Source: Ligilactobacillus apodemi DSM 16634 = JCM 16172 (GTDB taxonomy: Bacteria; Bacillota; Bacilli; Lactobacillales; Lactobacillaceae). Taken from it: a stretch of 64,000 bases of DNA. Both the position numbers and the translations under genes were made by a program. This document shows positions 19,602 through 30,308 of this stretch, one piece after another. The notes beneath the pieces were generated by a model. It was not told the DNA's origin. It searched no databases and was given only the letters and a program-made list of their open reading frames with translations. Within the stretch, counting starts at the first letter, position 1, and every line of letters starts with the position of its first letter. Where the stretch lies: NCBI RefSeq assembly GCF_001434405.1, contig NZ_AZFT01000048.1, positions 62,001 through 126,000 of the forward strand, read 5' to 3'.

Positions 19602-20717
19602 ATGACAGTTCTTCATTATGATATCGTAGGTAGTTTTCTACGTCCTAAAGTTTTAAAAGATGCACGGTCAGCCTATGAGAATGGCGAGATCGACTTGGAA
19701 AAATTACGTCAAGTTGAAGATGAGCAAATCAAAGATTTAGTAGAAAAAGAGATTCAAGTAGGCTTAAAAGTTGTATCTGATGGCGAATTTCGGCGAAGTT
19801 ATTGGCATTTAGATACCTTCTGGGGCTTTGATGGTGTTTTGCATACGATTCCTGAACATGGTTACTTTTTCCATGGTGAGGAAACGCGAGCTGATTCGGC
19901 CCAAGTTAACGGAAAGATCAAATTTACGCCGACACACCCTGATTTGGCTGCGTTCAAATATTTATCTGGATTAGTTAAAGATAAGCCGGGGATCACTGCC
20001 CGCCAAAGTATTCCAGCCCCAGCACAATTCTATGCTGAACTTGTGCGTGATGAAGAAAATATTGCTAAACTAAAAGAAGTGTACCAAAACCAAACTGAGT
20101 TGTTTAACGATATTATCCAAGCTTACCGTGATTTGATCTTAGCCTTGTATCAAGCTGGTTGTCGTGATTTAAAACTTGATGATTGTACTTGGGGTATGCT
20201 CAGTGATACCGAGTTATGGCAAAAAATTGCAGGTCCAGATTTTGATCCAGAGTCGTTAAAAGAGCTTTACTTAAAACTGAATAATGCAGTTTTAGTTGAT
20301 CAGCCAGCTGATCTGAGATTATCGACCCATGTTTGTCGTGGTAATTATCATTCAACTTGGGCAGCTCAGGGCGGGTATGCGCCAGTTGCTAAATATTTAT
20401 TAGCCCAAGAACTAGTTGATGCTTTTTATTTAGAATTTGACGATGAGCGTTCAGGTGACTTTACTCCCCTAAAAGAAACCGCCCCGGGTAAACAAGTTGT
20501 TTTAGGGTTAGTCACCAGTAAGACACCGAAGCTTGAAAGTAAAGAAGTATTAGCTAAACGAGTCAAAGAAGCTAGTCAGTTTGTTCCTTTAAATAAATTG
20601 GCATTGAGCACACAATGTGGCTTTGCTTCAACTGAAGAAGGTAATATTTTAACTGAACAACAACAATGGGATAAAATTAAGTTAGTTATCAAGACCGCTA
20701 AAGAAATTTGGGATTAA
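19602..20717 (+). CDS. MetE-like cobalamin-independent methionine synthase family protein (YxjG/YxjH type)
   Basis: 371 aa, about half of full MetE, corresponding to the C-terminal catalytic barrel. It starts HYDIVGSFLRP, has the SDGEFRRSYW segment, a Cys in the KLDDCTWG block, STHVCRGNYHS (zinc-type His/Cys) and LSTQCGFAST (last zinc Cys). Such short proteins transfer methyl groups to homocysteine from an unknown or non-folate donor. The T-box upstream links it to methionine supply. AAGGAGG precedes the ATG. It is transcribed alone. Confidence 0.85.
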   Translation: MTVLHYDIVGSFLRPKVLKDARSAYENGEIDLEKLRQVEDEQIKDLVEKEIQVGLKVVSDGEFRRSYWHLDTFWGFDGVLHTIPEHGYFFHGEETRADSAQVNGKIKFTPTHPDLAAFKYLSGLVKDKPGITARQSIPAPAQFYAELVRDEENIAKLKEVYQNQTELFNDIIQAYRDLILALYQAGCRDLKLDDCTWGMLSDTELWQKIAGPDFDPESLKELYLKLNNAVLVDQPADLRLSTHVCRGNYHSTWAAQGGYAPVAKYLLAQELVDAFYLEFDDERSGDFTPLKETAPGKQVVLGLVTSKTPKLESKEVLAKRVKEASQFVPLNKLALSTQCGFASTEEGNILTEQQQWDKIKLVIKTAKEIWD

Positions 20718-20735
20718 GCTGAGCGCGCAAAAAAC

Positions 20736-20779
20736 AAACCGGCTAGAGTAGCATGTTAGGCAACTCTAAGCCGGTTTTA
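20736..20779. terminator. Bidirectional terminator between the MetE-like and hydrolase genes
   Basis: AAACCGGCTAGAGT pairs with ACTCTAAGCCGGTTT around a short loop, with A- and T-rich flanks for both directions. The two flanking genes converge on it. Confidence 0.85.
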
Positions 20780-20795
20780 TTAACTAAATAGGTGA

Positions 20796-21344
20796 TTAGT
20801 ATACTTTTGCACCTAAAGAATTTTCAAAATGACGTAGCGCCCATTCATGACCAGTTTGGTCAAAGCTAGCTACAGCATTTTTAGGGATCTCAAGGTGATA
20901 ATTTAAGTTATAAGCATCTACTGCAGTGTGTAAAACACAAATATCGGTGCATACCCCAGTTAAACATAATGTATCGATCTGACGTGTGCGTAAAAAGTTA
21001 TCTAAGCCAGTGTTTTTAAAGCTAGAATAACGATCTTTGGCATATTGCCAAACTAATTCGTTGTTTTTATTAGCTTGATACCAATCGTTTAACTTGCCAT
21101 AAAGCTCATGACCCCAAGTTTTTTTTATATTATGTGGGGGAAATAATTTACTTTCAGGGTGATACTTATCGTTTAATCGATGTGTGTCAGTAGGCAAGAT
21201 GACATAATCACCATTGGCTAGGTACTGCTCCGCTAAAGCAACTAAATTATTTTCAAGTGCTTGACCAGGAGCTTGGCAAGAGAGGGCACCGTCATCAGCG
21301 ATAAAGTCATTTGTATAATCAATTATCAACAATGCTTTTTTCAT
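20796..21344 (-). CDS. Cysteine hydrolase, isochorismatase/nicotinamidase family
   Basis: 182 aa. The catalytic triad is visible: Asp9 in LLIIDYTNDF, Lys103 in QYAKDRYSSF, and Cys136 in LTGVCTDICVLHTA. Metal-type residues Asp53 and His55 occur in PTDTH. These match nicotinamidases (PncA), which convert nicotinamide to nicotinate in NAD salvage; related family members act on other amides. The start follows GAGGTA on the minus strand. The gene is monocistronic. Confidence 0.85.
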   Translation of the reverse strand: MKKALLIIDYTNDFIADDGALSCQAPGQALENNLVALAEQYLANGDYVILPTDTHRLNDKYHPESKLFPPHNIKKTWGHELYGKLNDWYQANKNNELVWQYAKDRYSSFKNTGLDNFLRTRQIDTLCLTGVCTDICVLHTAVDAYNLNYHLEIPKNAVASFDQTGHEWALRHFENSLGAKVY

Positions 21345-21450
21345 AATTAAAATACCTCGTCAATTTTTTCTATTATAATAGAAGAAATGTGATGCAGTGT
21401 AAAGCAAAAGAGTAAATAGCGTTTTTAAAAAATAAATTCCAAAAAAGTGC

Positions 21451-21479
21451 TTGATTTGTTATTTAGATTGTAATACTAT
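21451..21479 (+). promoter_or_regulatory. S10 operon promoter
   Basis: TTGATT (21451-21456), 17-base spacer and TACTAT (21474-21479), about 165 bases before rpsJ. Confidence 0.7.
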
Positions 21480-21487
21480 AGAAAGGT

Positions 21488-21605
21488 ACTTGTGCAAGGG
21501 ACAAGTGCATAATTCAGTTGTTATATATTTTAAATGAGCTAAGATGTGAAAGGTTGCGACACACCCGGGAGCTTTGCCACAGGTTTGTCGGGAATTTTCA
21601 CGGAG
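21488..21605 (+). ncRNA. S10 operon leader with nested hairpins
   Basis: An ACTTGT/ACAAGT hairpin lies near 21488-21508. A larger domain pairs GTGAAA (21546-21551) with TTTCAC (21596-21601) and CGACA (21557-21561) with TGTCG (21586-21590). No T-run follows, so control by translation or by an L4-type mechanism is more likely than simple termination. No named family is claimed. Confidence 0.45.
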
Positions 21606-21643
21606 CTAGTCTTATTTTTAAAATAGACGAGGGAGGTACCATA

Positions 21644-21952
21644 ATGGCAAAACAAAAAATTCGTATTCGTTTGAAAGCATACGAACACCGCATTTTAGAT
21701 CAATCCGCTGACAAGATCGTGGAAACAGCTAAGAGAACAGGTGCTCAAATTTCCGGTCCTATTCCGTTACCAACGGAACGTACAATTTATACGGTTATTC
21801 GTTCACCACACAAATACAAAGATTCTCGTGAACAATTTGAAATGCGCACACATAAGCGTTTGATCGATATCGTAAATCCTACACCAAAGACAGTTGATTC
21901 ATTGATGAAACTTGACTTACCATCTGGTGTTGATATCGAAATCAAATTATAA
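21644..21952 (+). CDS. rpsJ: 30S ribosomal protein S10
   Basis: 102 aa. S10 is a head protein of the 30S subunit and also the NusE partner in antitermination. The start ATG follows [24 protein letters not shown] and the [24 protein letters not shown] end are typical. It is the first gene of the S10-spc-alpha cluster, which runs without a clear internal terminator to secY. Confidence 0.98.
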   Translation: MAKQKIRIRLKAYEHRILDQSADKIVETAKRTGAQISGPIPLPTERTIYTVIRSPHKYKDSREQFEMRTHKRLIDIVNPTPKTVDSLMKLDLPSGVDIEIKL

Positions 21953-21995
21953 TAATTTACATTAAACTAGAAAATAATTAATTGGAGGTGTACTC

Positions 21996-22619
21996 ATGAC
22001 CACTAAAGGAATCTTAGGAAAAAAAGTAGGTATGACACAAGTCTTCACTGAAAACGGTGAATTAGTTCCTGTAACAGTTGTTGAAGTTGGTTCTAACGTT
22101 GTATTACAAGTTAAAACAGTTGAAAACGACGGTTACGAAGCTGTTCAATTAGGTTTTGATGACCAACGCGAAGTGAATGCTAACAAACCTGCTAAAGGTC
22201 ATGCAGCTAAAGCAAATACTGCTCCTAAGCGCTTCGTTCGTGAAATCCGCGATGTTGAGCTTGGAGAATACAAAGTCGGTGACGAAATTAAGGCAGACTT
22301 ATTCGAAGCAGGCGACATCGTAGACGTAACAGGTACGTCCAAGGGACATGGTTTCCAAGGTAACATCAAACGTTGGGGACAAAGTCGTGGACCTATGGCT
22401 CACGGTTCCCGTTACCACCGTCGACCAGGTTCGATGGGTGTTATCATCAACCGTGTTATGAAAGGCAAGTTATTGCCAGGACGTATGGGTGGCAAACGAG
22501 TTACGATCCAAAACTTGGAAATCGTTAAAGCTGATACAGAAAATGGTGTACTTTTGATCAAGGGTAACGTACCAGGCGCAAACAAGTCATTCGTTACAAT
22601 TAAAAGTACAGTTAAATAA
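21996..22619 (+). CDS. rplC: 50S ribosomal protein L3
   Basis: 207 aa. L3 is an early assembly protein near the peptidyl transferase centre. The N-terminal [13 protein letters not shown] and the internal extension [22 protein letters not shown] are diagnostic; the latter reaches towards the active site and is wild type in appearance. GGAGGTG precedes the ATG. Confidence 0.98.
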   Translation: MTTKGILGKKVGMTQVFTENGELVPVTVVEVGSNVVLQVKTVENDGYEAVQLGFDDQREVNANKPAKGHAAKANTAPKRFVREIRDVELGEYKVGDEIKADLFEAGDIVDVTGTSKGHGFQGNIKRWGQSRGPMAHGSRYHRRPGSMGVIINRVMKGKLLPGRMGGKRVTIQNLEIVKADTENGVLLIKGNVPGANKSFVTIKSTVK

Positions 22620-22644
22620 TTAGAGGAAGGGAGGAAAAATACAC

Positions 22645-23268
22645 ATGCCTACAGTAGCATTATTTAATCAAGACGGTACACAAAATGGCGACGTTCAATT
22701 GAACGAAGCAATTTTTGGTATCGAACCAAATGAAAATGTTGTGTTTGATGCTGTGATCATGCAACGTGCATCACTTCGTCAAGGTACACACGCAGTTAAG
22801 AACAGAAGTGCTGTTCGCGGTGGTGGTAAGAAACCATGGCGTCAAAAGGGTACAGGTCGTGCTCGTCAAGGTTCTATCCGTTCACCACAATGGGTTGGCG
22901 GTGGTACAGTATTCGGTCCTACACCACGCTCATATGCTTACAAGCTTCCACGCAAAGTGCGTCGCTTGGCTATCCGCTCCGTCCTTTCTCAAAAGGTCTT
23001 GGACAATAGCTTAGTAGTTGTTGAAACATTAAACTTTGATGCTCCAAAGACAAAAGCATTTGCTGAAGTTTTGAACAACTTAGATGTTAAAACAAAAGTT
23101 TTAGTAGTTCTTGAAGATGACAATGAAAAAGCTGCATTAGCTGCTCGTAACTTACCAAACGTTACAGTTATCCCAGCTAAAGGCTTGAACGTATTAGACG
23201 TCGTAAACAGCGACAAGATGGTCATCACAAAAGGAGCTCTTTCTCAAGTAGAGGAGGTTCTTGCATAA
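22645..23268 (+). CDS. rplD: 50S ribosomal protein L4
   Basis: 207 aa. L4 lines the exit tunnel through its loop, which contains [19 protein letters not shown] at about residues 55-75; this macrolide-relevant loop looks normal. In many bacteria L4 also controls the S10 operon. The stop overlaps rplW by one base (TAATG). Confidence 0.98.
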   Translation: MPTVALFNQDGTQNGDVQLNEAIFGIEPNENVVFDAVIMQRASLRQGTHAVKNRSAVRGGGKKPWRQKGTGRARQGSIRSPQWVGGGTVFGPTPRSYAYKLPRKVRRLAIRSVLSQKVLDNSLVVVETLNFDAPKTKAFAEVLNNLDVKTKVLVVLEDDNEKAALAARNLPNVTVIPAKGLNVLDVVNSDKMVITKGALSQVEEVLA

Positions 23269-23555
23269 TGGAATCACGCGATGTAATCTTACGTCCTATC
23301 ATCACAGAAGCTTCTATGAGTGAAATGGACAACAAACGTTACACATTTGAAGTTGACTTACGTGCTAACAAGACACAAGTTAAAGATGCTGTTGAAGATA
23401 TCTTTGATGTTGAAGTTGCTAAAGTTAACATTATGAATGTTAAGGGTAAAAAGAAACGCATGGGTCGTTACGAAGGCTACACAAGAAAGCGTCGTAAAGC
23501 TATCGTTACTTTGAAACCAGAATCTAAAGAAATTAAATTATTCAACGAAGAATAA
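23268..23555 (+). CDS. rplW: 50S ribosomal protein L23
   Basis: 95 aa. L23 sits at the tunnel exit and docks trigger factor and SRP. Conserved features are [12 protein letters not shown] at the N-terminus and the [21 protein letters not shown] segment. Its ribosome binding site, GAGGAGG, lies inside rplD. Confidence 0.98.
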   Translation: MESRDVILRPIITEASMSEMDNKRYTFEVDLRANKTQVKDAVEDIFDVEVAKVNIMNVKGKKKRMGRYEGYTRKRRKAIVTLKPESKEIKLFNEE

Positions 23556-23580
23556 AATATTCGTATAGGAGGGAAACATA

Positions 23581-24414
23581 GTGGGGATCAAGAAATTCAA
23601 ACCAACCACTAACGGTCGTCGTAACATGACTGGTTCTGATTTCGCTGAAATCACAAAGACTACACCAGAAAAGTCATTGCTTGCTTCTAAGAGCAAAACG
23701 GCTGGTCGTAATTCTTACGGTCATATCACAGTTCGTCACCGTGGCGGCGGTCACAAACGTCAATACCGTTTGATCGACTTCAAACGTATTAAAGATGATG
23801 TTCCTGCAACAGTTAAAGCAATCGAGTATGATCCAAACCGTTCTGCTAACATCGCATTAGTTGTTTATGCTGATGGTGTTAAATCATACATCCTTGCACC
23901 TAAGGGCCTTGAAGTTGGCCAAAAAATCCAATCCGGTAAGGATGCAGATATCAAAGTTGGTAACACATTGCCATTGGAAAACATTCCAGTTGGTACAGTT
24001 ATCCACAATATCGAATTGAAACCAGGTAAAGGTGGACAATTAGTTCGTTCAGCTGGTACTTCAGCTCAATTACTTGGTAAGGAAGGCAAATACGCTATCG
24101 TTCGTTTGACTTCTGGTGAAGTTCGTATGATCTTGGTTACATGCCGTGCTACGATCGGTGCTGTTGGTAACGAACAACACGAACTTATCAATATCGGTAA
24201 AGCTGGTCGTTCTCGCTGGTTAGGCAAGCGTCCACAAAGCCGTGGTTCTGTAATGAACCCTAATGATCACCCACACGGTGGTGGTGAAGGTAAAGCTCCT
24301 GTTGGTCGTCCATCTCCAATGTCTCCATGGGGTAAGAAGACTACAGGTCTTAAGACTCGCTCTAAGAAAGCTAAGTCAAACAAATTTATCGTACGTAGTC
24401 GTAAAAAGAAATAA
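23581..24414 (+). CDS. rplB: 50S ribosomal protein L2
   Basis: 277 aa. L2 binds 23S rRNA and is needed for subunit joining and peptidyl transfer. GTG start after GGAGGG. The C-terminal segment GVAMNP-like motif appears as [17 protein letters not shown], with the conserved His. Length is normal. Confidence 0.98.
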   Translation: MGIKKFKPTTNGRRNMTGSDFAEITKTTPEKSLLASKSKTAGRNSYGHITVRHRGGGHKRQYRLIDFKRIKDDVPATVKAIEYDPNRSANIALVVYADGVKSYILAPKGLEVGQKIQSGKDADIKVGNTLPLENIPVGTVIHNIELKPGKGGQLVRSAGTSAQLLGKEGKYAIVRLTSGEVRMILVTCRATIGAVGNEQHELINIGKAGRSRWLGKRPQSRGSVMNPNDHPHGGGEGKAPVGRPSPMSPWGKKTTGLKTRSKKAKSNKFIVRSRKKK

Positions 24415-24467
24415 TCTCCTAATCGCGTAATTTTTATGCGATTATTGTTCCGAAAGGAGGACATACT

Positions 24468-24749
24468 TTGAGTCGTAGTTTGAAAAAAGGACCTTTCGTC
24501 GATGAACACTTGATGAAAAAGGTTGAAGCACAAGCTGATCAAGAAAAGAAATCAGTAATCAAGACATGGTCACGTCGTTCCACGATTTTCCCTAGCTTTA
24601 TTGGTTACACAATCGCAGTTTATGATGGTCGTAAGCATGTGCCGGTTTATATCCAAGAAGATATGGTCGGCCATAAATTAGGTGAATTCGTGCCAACACG
24701 TACATTCCATGGTCATGCCGCAGACGATAAGAAGACAGGCAAGAAATAA
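24468..24749 (+). CDS. rpsS: 30S ribosomal protein S19
   Basis: 93 aa. TTG start ([11 protein letters not shown]) after AAAGGAGG. S19 forms the head of the 30S subunit with S13. The gap before it contains a TAATCGC/GCGATTA hairpin without a T-run, perhaps a processing or stability element. Confidence 0.98.
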   Translation: MSRSLKKGPFVDEHLMKKVEAQADQEKKSVIKTWSRRSTIFPSFIGYTIAVYDGRKHVPVYIQEDMVGHKLGEFVPTRTFHGHAADDKKTGKK

Positions 24750-24765
24750 TAAGGGAGGATAAATC

Positions 24766-25113
24766 ATGGCTGAACAAGTAACATCAGCAAAAGCAACTGC
24801 CAAGACAGTTCGAATCCCTGCACGTAAAGCACGTCTTGTGATCGATCTTATCCGTGGTAAGAACGTTGCTGAAGCATTTGGTATCTTGAAGTTTACACCA
24901 AGATCCGGTGCTTACTTAATCGAAAAAGTTTTGAAATCTGCTGTTGCAAACGCAGAAAACAACTTTGACTTAGATGTTGAAGATCTCTATGTAAGCGAAG
25001 CCTATGTGAACGAAGGACCAACTTTGAAGCGTTTCCGTCCTCGTGCTAAGGGTTCTGCTTCCCCAATCAACAAGCGTACAAGTCACATTACAGTTGTGGT
25101 ATCTGTTAAATAA
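24766..25113 (+). CDS. rplV: 50S ribosomal protein L22
   Basis: 115 aa. L22 helps form the exit tunnel; its beta-hairpin segment near [21 protein letters not shown] is present without visible insertion or deletion, so no macrolide-resistance change is apparent. GGGAGG precedes the ATG. Confidence 0.98.
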   Translation: MAEQVTSAKATAKTVRIPARKARLVIDLIRGKNVAEAFGILKFTPRSGAYLIEKVLKSAVANAENNFDLDVEDLYVSEAYVNEGPTLKRFRPRAKGSASPINKRTSHITVVVSVK

Positions 25114-25126
25114 GGAGGGATAACGC

Positions 25127-25783
25127 GTGGGTCAAAAAGTAAATCCAACCGGATTACGTGTCGGTATCATTCGTGACTGGGATGCAAAATGGTATGCTGA
25201 AAAAGATTTTGCTTCCAACTTACACGAAGACTTACACATCCGTGAATACATCGAAAAGAAATTAGCCGACGCTGCTGTCTCTACCGTAGAAATCGAACGT
25301 GCTGCAAAGCGTGTTAACATTTCTATCCATACTGCAAAACCAGGTATGGTTATCGGTAAAGGCGGTTCTGAAGTTGAAAAACTTCGTAAAGAATTAAACA
25401 ACTTGACAGGCAAGCGAGTACACATTAACATTGTGGAAATCAAGAAGCCTGATTTAGATGCAAAATTAGTTGGCGAAAGCATTGCACAACAATTGGAAAA
25501 CCGTGTTGCTTTCCGTCGTGCAATGAAACAAGCTATCCAACGTACAATGCGCGCTGGTGCAAAAGGTATCAAGGTACAAGTTGCTGGTCGTTTGAACGGT
25601 GCTGATATGTCCCGTATCGAACAATTCTCAGAAGGTACAGTTCCTTTGCATACATTACGTGCTGATATTGATTACGCATGGGTAGAAGCTTCCACAACAT
25701 ACGGCCAATTGGGCGTTAAAGTTTGGATCTACCGTGGCGAAGTATTGCCAGCAAAGAAAAATAACGGTAAAGGAGGGAAATAG
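25127..25783 (+). CDS. rpsC: 30S ribosomal protein S3
   Basis: 218 aa, GTG start after GGAGGG. It contains the KH domain with the [14 protein letters not shown] loop and the C-terminal domain that, with S4 and S5, forms the mRNA entry helicase. Size is usual for Firmicutes. Confidence 0.98.
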   Translation: MGQKVNPTGLRVGIIRDWDAKWYAEKDFASNLHEDLHIREYIEKKLADAAVSTVEIERAAKRVNISIHTAKPGMVIGKGGSEVEKLRKELNNLTGKRVHINIVEIKKPDLDAKLVGESIAQQLENRVAFRRAMKQAIQRTMRAGAKGIKVQVAGRLNGADMSRIEQFSEGTVPLHTLRADIDYAWVEASTTYGQLGVKVWIYRGEVLPAKKNNGKGGK

Positions 25784-25786
25784 TCT

Positions 25787-26218
25787 ATGTTAGTACCAAA
25801 ACGTGTAAAGCACCGTCGTGAATTCCGCGGTAAAATGCGTGGTGAAGCAAAAGGCGGTAAGGAAGTAACATTCGGCGAATTCGGTTTACAAGCTACTGAT
25901 TCACACTGGATCACAAACCGTCAAATCGAAGCTGCTCGTATTGCTATGACTCGTTACATGAAACGTGGTGGGAAAGTTTGGATCAAGATTTTCCCTCACA
26001 AGTCTTACACAGCTAAGGCTATTGGTGTTCGTATGGGTTCCGGTAAAGGTGCTCCAGAAGGCTGGGTAGCTCCTGTAAAACGTGGCAAAGTCATGTTTGA
26101 AATTGGTGGTGTTTCTGAAGAAGTTGCTCGTGAAGCATTGCGTTTAGCTTCCCACAAACTCCCAGTCAAGACTAAGTTTGTAAAACGTGAGGTAGGTGGC
26201 GAATCAAATGAAGATTAA
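25787..26218 (+). CDS. rplP: 50S ribosomal protein L16
   Basis: 143 aa. Begins [19 protein letters not shown], typical. L16 contacts the A-site tRNA and 5S rRNA region. Only three bases separate it from rpsC, and it overlaps rpmC by 11 bases. Confidence 0.98.
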   Translation: MLVPKRVKHRREFRGKMRGEAKGGKEVTFGEFGLQATDSHWITNRQIEAARIAMTRYMKRGGKVWIKIFPHKSYTAKAIGVRMGSGKGAPEGWVAPVKRGKVMFEIGGVSEEVAREALRLASHKLPVKTKFVKREVGGESNED

Positions 26219-26402
26219 TGAAATTAATGAATTAACCACTGCTGAAATGCTCGAAAAAGAAAAGCAATTCAAAGAAGAATTATTTAACTTACGCTTCCAA
26301 TTAGCTACCGGTCAATTAGAAAATACCGCACGCTTGAAAGAAGTTCGTAAAACGATCGCACGCATCAAAACTGCGTTGCGTCAACAAGAATTGAACAAAT
26401 AA
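26208..26402 (+). CDS. rpmC: 50S ribosomal protein L29
   Basis: 64 aa, helical hairpin protein at the tunnel exit. The ATG at 26208 is chosen because AGGTAGGTGG lies just before it; a more upstream in-frame GTG-type start would add a non-homologous N-terminus. Conserved [21 protein letters not shown] is present. Confidence 0.97.
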   Translation: MKINEINELTTAEMLEKEKQFKEELFNLRFQLATGQLENTARLKEVRKTIARIKTALRQQELNK

Positions 26403-26428
26403 GAATACGAAAAGGAGGCTAATCGCGC

Positions 26429-26695
26429 ATGAGTGAAGGTCGTAACCAACGCAAAGTCTATCAAGGACGTGTCGTTTCTGACAAAATGGAAAAAACAATC
26501 ACTGTTGTTGTTGAAACTTACGTGAACGATAAAGTTTACGGTAAACGTGTTAAGTATTCTAAGAAATACAAGGCACATGATGAAAACAATGAAGCTAAAG
26601 TTGGCGATATTGTTAAGATCATGGAAACACGTCCGTTGTCAGCTACAAAACGTTTCCGTTTATTAGAAATCGTTGAAAAAGCAGTTATTATCTAA
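26429..26695 (+). CDS. rpsQ: 30S ribosomal protein S17
   Basis: 88 aa primary-binding protein of 16S rRNA. Contains [19 protein letters not shown] and [11 protein letters not shown] motifs of the family. AAAGGAGG precedes the ATG. A 64-base gap follows before rplN. Confidence 0.98.
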   Translation: MSEGRNQRKVYQGRVVSDKMEKTITVVVETYVNDKVYGKRVKYSKKYKAHDENNEAKVGDIVKIMETRPLSATKRFRLLEIVEKAVII

Positions 26696-26759
26696 TTTTC
26701 GATAACTAACAAAGCATTCGTATTCTGATCTATCTAATAGCGAAAGGAGGTCACATACT

Positions 26760-27128
26760 GTGATCCAACAAGAGAGTCGTTTGAAAGTCGCTGATAACTC
26801 TGGTGCCCGCGAAATCTTGGTTATCAAGATTTTGGGTGGTTCCCGTGTAAAGACTGCTAATATCGGTGACATTATTGTTGCTACTGTTAAACAAGCAACA
26901 CCAGGTGGCGTTGTCAAAAAAGGCGATGTTGTCAAGGCTGTTGTTGTTCGTACAAAATCTGGTGCACACCGTGCTGACGGTTCATACATCAAGTTCGATG
27001 AAAATGCTGCTGTTATCATTGGTGATGACAAGTCACCTAAAGGTACACGTATTTTCGGACCTGTTGCACGTGAATTACGTGACGGAAACTTCATGAAGAT
27101 CGTTTCCTTAGCACCTGAAGTATTATAA
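26760..27128 (+). CDS. rplN: 50S ribosomal protein L14
   Basis: 122 aa, GTG start ([19 protein letters not shown]) after AAAGGAGG. L14 forms part of the inter-subunit bridges and binds the silencing factor RsfS. Marks the start of the classical spc group. Confidence 0.98.
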   Translation: MIQQESRLKVADNSGAREILVIKILGGSRVKTANIGDIIVATVKQATPGGVVKKGDVVKAVVVRTKSGAHRADGSYIKFDENAAVIIGDDKSPKGTRIFGPVARELRDGNFMKIVSLAPEVL

Positions 27129-27163
27129 TATCTGTCTATTTGGCAAGGAGGTGCGCAGAGAAA

Positions 27164-27385
27164 ATGTTCATCAAGAGCAATGACAAAGTTAAAGTTATCG
27201 CTGGTAAGGACAAAGGTAAAGAAGGCGTTGTTATCAAGGCTTTCCCAGCAAATGATCGTGTGATCGTTAAAGGTGTAAATATCGTTAAGAAACATCAAAA
27301 ACCAAACAACGCAAACCCAAACGGTGGTATCGTTGAAATGGAAGCACCAATTCATGTTTCTAACGTTAAAAAAATCAGTGAATAG
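27164..27385 (+). CDS. rplX: 50S ribosomal protein L24
   Basis: 73 aa, with the KOW motif near the N-terminus ([16 protein letters not shown]). An early assembly initiator. The ATG at 27164 is preceded by AAGGAGGTG; an earlier GTG in frame overlaps that site. Somewhat short compared with the 100-residue forms but usual for lactobacilli. Confidence 0.95.
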   Translation: MFIKSNDKVKVIAGKDKGKEGVVIKAFPANDRVIVKGVNIVKKHQKPNNANPNGGIVEMEAPIHVSNVKKISE

Positions 27386-27409
27386 TCGAGAAAGGAGGAT
27401 ACTTTCTTC

Positions 27410-27952
27410 ATGGTTAACCGTTTAAAAGAAAAATATACTAATGAAATCGTTCCATCCTTGATGGAAAAATTCAATTACTCATCAATCATGCAAGCACCAA
27501 AGGTTGATAAGATCGTTATCAACATGGGTGTTGGTGATGCTGTAAGCAATGCTAAAAATTTGGATGAAGCTGTGGAAGAACTTACGCTTATCTCTGGTCA
27601 AAAACCAGTTATTACCCGCGCTAAGAAATCTATCGCTGGCTTCCGTTTACGTGAAGGTATGGCAATCGGTGCCAAGGTTACCTTACGTGGACAACGTATG
27701 TACGAATTTTTAGACAAATTGGTTTCAGTTTCATTGCCTCGTGTGCGTGACTTCCATGGTGTTAGTGCTCGTGCCTTTGATGGTCGTGGTAACTACACAT
27801 TGGGCGTACGCGAACAATTGATCTTCCCTGAAATCGATTTTGATAATGTTAACAAAGTTCGCGGTATGGATATCGTTATTGTTACAACAGCTAACACAGA
27901 CGAAGAATCTAAAGAACTTTTGACACAACTTGGAATGCCATTCGCTAAATAA
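27410..27952 (+). CDS. rplE: 50S ribosomal protein L5
   Basis: 180 aa, binds 5S rRNA and the P-site tRNA elbow. Conserved [16 protein letters not shown] and [10 protein letters not shown] segments. GGAGGA precedes the ATG. Confidence 0.98.
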   Translation: MVNRLKEKYTNEIVPSLMEKFNYSSIMQAPKVDKIVINMGVGDAVSNAKNLDEAVEELTLISGQKPVITRAKKSIAGFRLREGMAIGAKVTLRGQRMYEFLDKLVSVSLPRVRDFHGVSARAFDGRGNYTLGVREQLIFPEIDFDNVNKVRGMDIVIVTTANTDEESKELLTQLGMPFAK

Positions 27953-27964
27953 GGGGGTTTCACA

Positions 27965-28150
27965 TTGGCTAAAAAGTCACAAGTAGCAAAGAATAAGCGT
28001 CCTGCTAAGTTCTCAACACAAGAATACACACGTTGCGAACGTTGTGGTCGTCCTCATTCTGTATATCGTAAATTTAAGTTATGCCGTGTTTGCCTACGAG
28101 ATCTTGCTCACAAGGGTCAAATCCCTGGCATGAAAAAGGCTAGCTGGTAA
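27965..28150 (+). CDS. rpsN: 30S ribosomal protein S14, zinc-binding type Z
   Basis: 61 aa, TTG start ([15 protein letters not shown]) after GGGGG. It has the two CxxC pairs (CERC and CRVC) of the zinc-ribbon form of S14. Many lactobacilli also carry a zinc-free paralogue elsewhere under Zur control; it is not in this window. Confidence 0.97.
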   Translation: MAKKSQVAKNKRPAKFSTQEYTRCERCGRPHSVYRKFKLCRVCLRDLAHKGQIPGMKKASW

Positions 28151-28181
28151 TCCATAATTAACAAGTAAAGGAGGCAATAAC

Positions 28182-28580
28182 ATGGCAATGACAGATCCTA
28201 TTGCAGATTTCTTGACACGCATCCGTAATGCTAACATGGTCAAGCATGAATCTGTAGAAGTTCCTGCTTCAAAAATGAAGAAGAACATCGCTGAAATTCT
28301 TAAGAACGAAGGATTTATTCGCGATTTTGAATACATCGAAGATGACAAACAAGGTATCATCCGTGTATTCTTGAAATACGGTAAAAATAACGAACGTGTA
28401 ATCGCTGGTATTCGTCGTATCTCAAAACCAGGTTTACGCTCATACGTTAAAGCAGACGAAGTGCCTAAGGTTCTTAATGGTTTAGGTATTGCTATCGTGT
28501 CAACATCTGAAGGTGTTATGACAGATAAAGATGCCCGCGCTAAGAAAATCGGTGGCGAAGTAGTCGCTTACGTTTGGTAA
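28182..28580 (+). CDS. rpsH: 30S ribosomal protein S8
   Basis: 132 aa. Starts [16 protein letters not shown] (after MA), typical. S8 binds the central 16S domain and is the translational repressor of the spc operon in E. coli; a matching target site was not identified here. Confidence 0.98.
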   Translation: MAMTDPIADFLTRIRNANMVKHESVEVPASKMKKNIAEILKNEGFIRDFEYIEDDKQGIIRVFLKYGKNNERVIAGIRRISKPGLRSYVKADEVPKVLNGLGIAIVSTSEGVMTDKDARAKKIGGEVVAYVW

Positions 28581-28611
28581 TATATAAAGTTCAAAAGGAG
28601 GTGTCCATCTC

Positions 28612-29148
28612 GTGAGTCGTATTGGTTATAAAGCAGTTGAATTACCTGAAGGCGTTGAAGTAAAACAAGACGGAAACGTTGTGACTGTTAAAGGTCCTAA
28701 GGGTGAATTAACTCGTGAATTCTCTGATCTTATCAAGATCAACATCGATGGCAACGTTGTAACATTCGAACGTGCTAGCGATGACAAAAAAGCTAAAGCA
28801 ATGCATGGTACAACCCGTGCTAACTTCCACAACATGGTTGTTGGTGTAACAGAAGGTTACAAGAAAGAACTTGAACTTCGTGGTGTTGGTTACCGTGCTC
28901 AAATGCAAGGTAAGAAGCTCGTATTAAACGTGGGCTACTCTCACCCTGTTGAATTTGAAGAAGAAGATGGAATCAAATTTGAAACTCCATCTGCTACATC
29001 AATTATCGTTTCTGGTATCAACAAAGAAGAAGTTGGCGATTGCGCAGCTCGCATTCGTGCAACTCGTGCACCAGAACCTTACAAAGGCAAAGGTATTCGT
29101 TACGTTGGCGAATATGTGCGTCGTAAGGAAGGTAAGACTGGTAAATAA
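28612..29148 (+). CDS. rplF: 50S ribosomal protein L6
   Basis: 178 aa, GTG start ([16 protein letters not shown]) after AAAGGAGG. Contains two tandem L6 folds; the C-terminal [15 protein letters not shown]-type segment appears as [16 protein letters not shown]. Located near the factor-binding site. Confidence 0.98.
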   Translation: MSRIGYKAVELPEGVEVKQDGNVVTVKGPKGELTREFSDLIKINIDGNVVTFERASDDKKAKAMHGTTRANFHNMVVGVTEGYKKELELRGVGYRAQMQGKKLVLNVGYSHPVEFEEEDGIKFETPSATSIIVSGINKEEVGDCAARIRATRAPEPYKGKGIRYVGEYVRRKEGKTGK

Positions 29149-29194
29149 TCTTGCAGCATGATCTGCTGTTAAATAAAACTAAGAGGTGAAAAAA

Positions 29195-29551
29195 GTGATT
29201 TCAAAACCAGATAAGAATAAGACGCGTCAAAAGCGCCATACACGTGTTCGTGGTAAGATCTCTGGTACTGCTGAGTGCCCACGCTTAAATGTTTATCGTT
29301 CAAACAAAAACATCTACGCTCAAGTTATTGATGACGTAGCGGGTGTGACGCTGGTCAGTGCCTCTACTTTAGACAGTGAAGTTAGCGCTGGTACAAAGAC
29401 AGCTCAAGCTAGTGCTGTTGGTGAATTAGTTGCTAAACGTGCTGCAGACAAGGGTATCAAAGAAGTTGTATTTGACCGTGGCGGATACCTTTATCATGGT
29501 CGTGTGCAAGCTTTAGCTGAAGCTGCTCGCGAAAACGGCTTAGACTTTTAG
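29195..29551 (+). CDS. rplR: 50S ribosomal protein L18
   Basis: 118 aa, 5S rRNA-binding protein. The GTG at 29195 ([19 protein letters not shown]) is chosen because AGAGGTG at 29182-29188 serves as its ribosome binding site; the GTG at 29186 is part of that site. Confidence 0.97.
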   Translation: MISKPDKNKTRQKRHTRVRGKISGTAECPRLNVYRSNKNIYAQVIDDVAGVTLVSASTLDSEVSAGTKTAQASAVGELVAKRAADKGIKEVVFDRGGYLYHGRVQALAEAARENGLDF

Positions 29552-29572
29552 GAAAAGGAGGAAATAACGTTT

Positions 29573-30073
29573 ATGACTTTTATTGATCCAGCTCAATTAG
29601 ATTTAGAAGATCGCGTTGTTGCGATCAACCGCATCACTAAAGTTGTTAAAGGTGGACGTCGTCTTCGCTTTGCTGCTTTAGTAATCGTCGGTGACCATAA
29701 TGGCCACGTGGGCTTCGGTACAGGTAAAGCTCAAGAAGTTCCAGAAGCTATTCGTAAGGCTGTTGATGCTGCTCGTAAGAACTTAGTTAAAGTTCCAATG
29801 GTCGGAACAACACTTCCTCATGAAGTTCTCGGTCAATACAGCGGTAGTCGTATTTTACTTAAGCCAGCTGAAGCTGGTTCTGGGGTTGCTGCTGGCGGTG
29901 CTGTTCGTGCCGTTATGGAACTCGCCGGAGTTGCTGATGTTACAAGTAAATCATTAGGCTCCAACACACCAATCAACGTTGTTCGTGCAACAATGGATGG
30001 TTTAGCTAAAATGAAGAATGCTGAAGAAGTTGCTGCATTACGTGGCGTTTCTGTACAACACTTAGCAGAGTAA
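29573..30073 (+). CDS. rpsE: 30S ribosomal protein S5
   Basis: 166 aa. N-terminal double-stranded RNA-binding fold with [17 protein letters not shown], where spectinomycin-resistance changes map; no unusual change seen. GGAGGAAATAACGTTT precedes the ATG. Confidence 0.98.
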   Translation: MTFIDPAQLDLEDRVVAINRITKVVKGGRRLRFAALVIVGDHNGHVGFGTGKAQEVPEAIRKAVDAARKNLVKVPMVGTTLPHEVLGQYSGSRILLKPAEAGSGVAAGGAVRAVMELAGVADVTSKSLGSNTPINVVRATMDGLAKMKNAEEVAALRGVSVQHLAE

Positions 30074-30089
30074 TAAGGAGGACAATTTC

Positions 30090-30272
30090 ATGGCTAACTT
30101 AAAAGTTACATTAGTTCGTTCTGTCATCGGACGTCCTCAAAATCAACGCGAAATCGTTAAGGGCTTAGGCCTTGGACGTGTAAACAGCTCAGTTGTCGTT
30201 CCTGACAATGCTGCTATGCGCGGTGCTATTCGCAAGATCAATCATTTAGTGGACGTTGAATTGGCTAAATAA
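30090..30272 (+). CDS. rpmD: 50S ribosomal protein L30
   Basis: 60 aa. [25 protein letters not shown] is the family signature. It is the short bacterial form and lies 16 bases after rpsE with its own AAGGAGG. Confidence 0.97.
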   Translation: MANLKVTLVRSVIGRPQNQREIVKGLGLGRVNSSVVVPDNAAMRGAIRKINHLVDVELAK

Positions 30273-30308
30273 TTATTATTTAGATAAATTAAGGAGGTGC
30301 CAACCCTA

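Noticed and set aside
26663-27355. 230-codon minus-strand frame opposite rplN and rplX
   Set aside because: Shadow of conserved ribosomal genes, rich in Cys, Phe and Asn, with no start signal.
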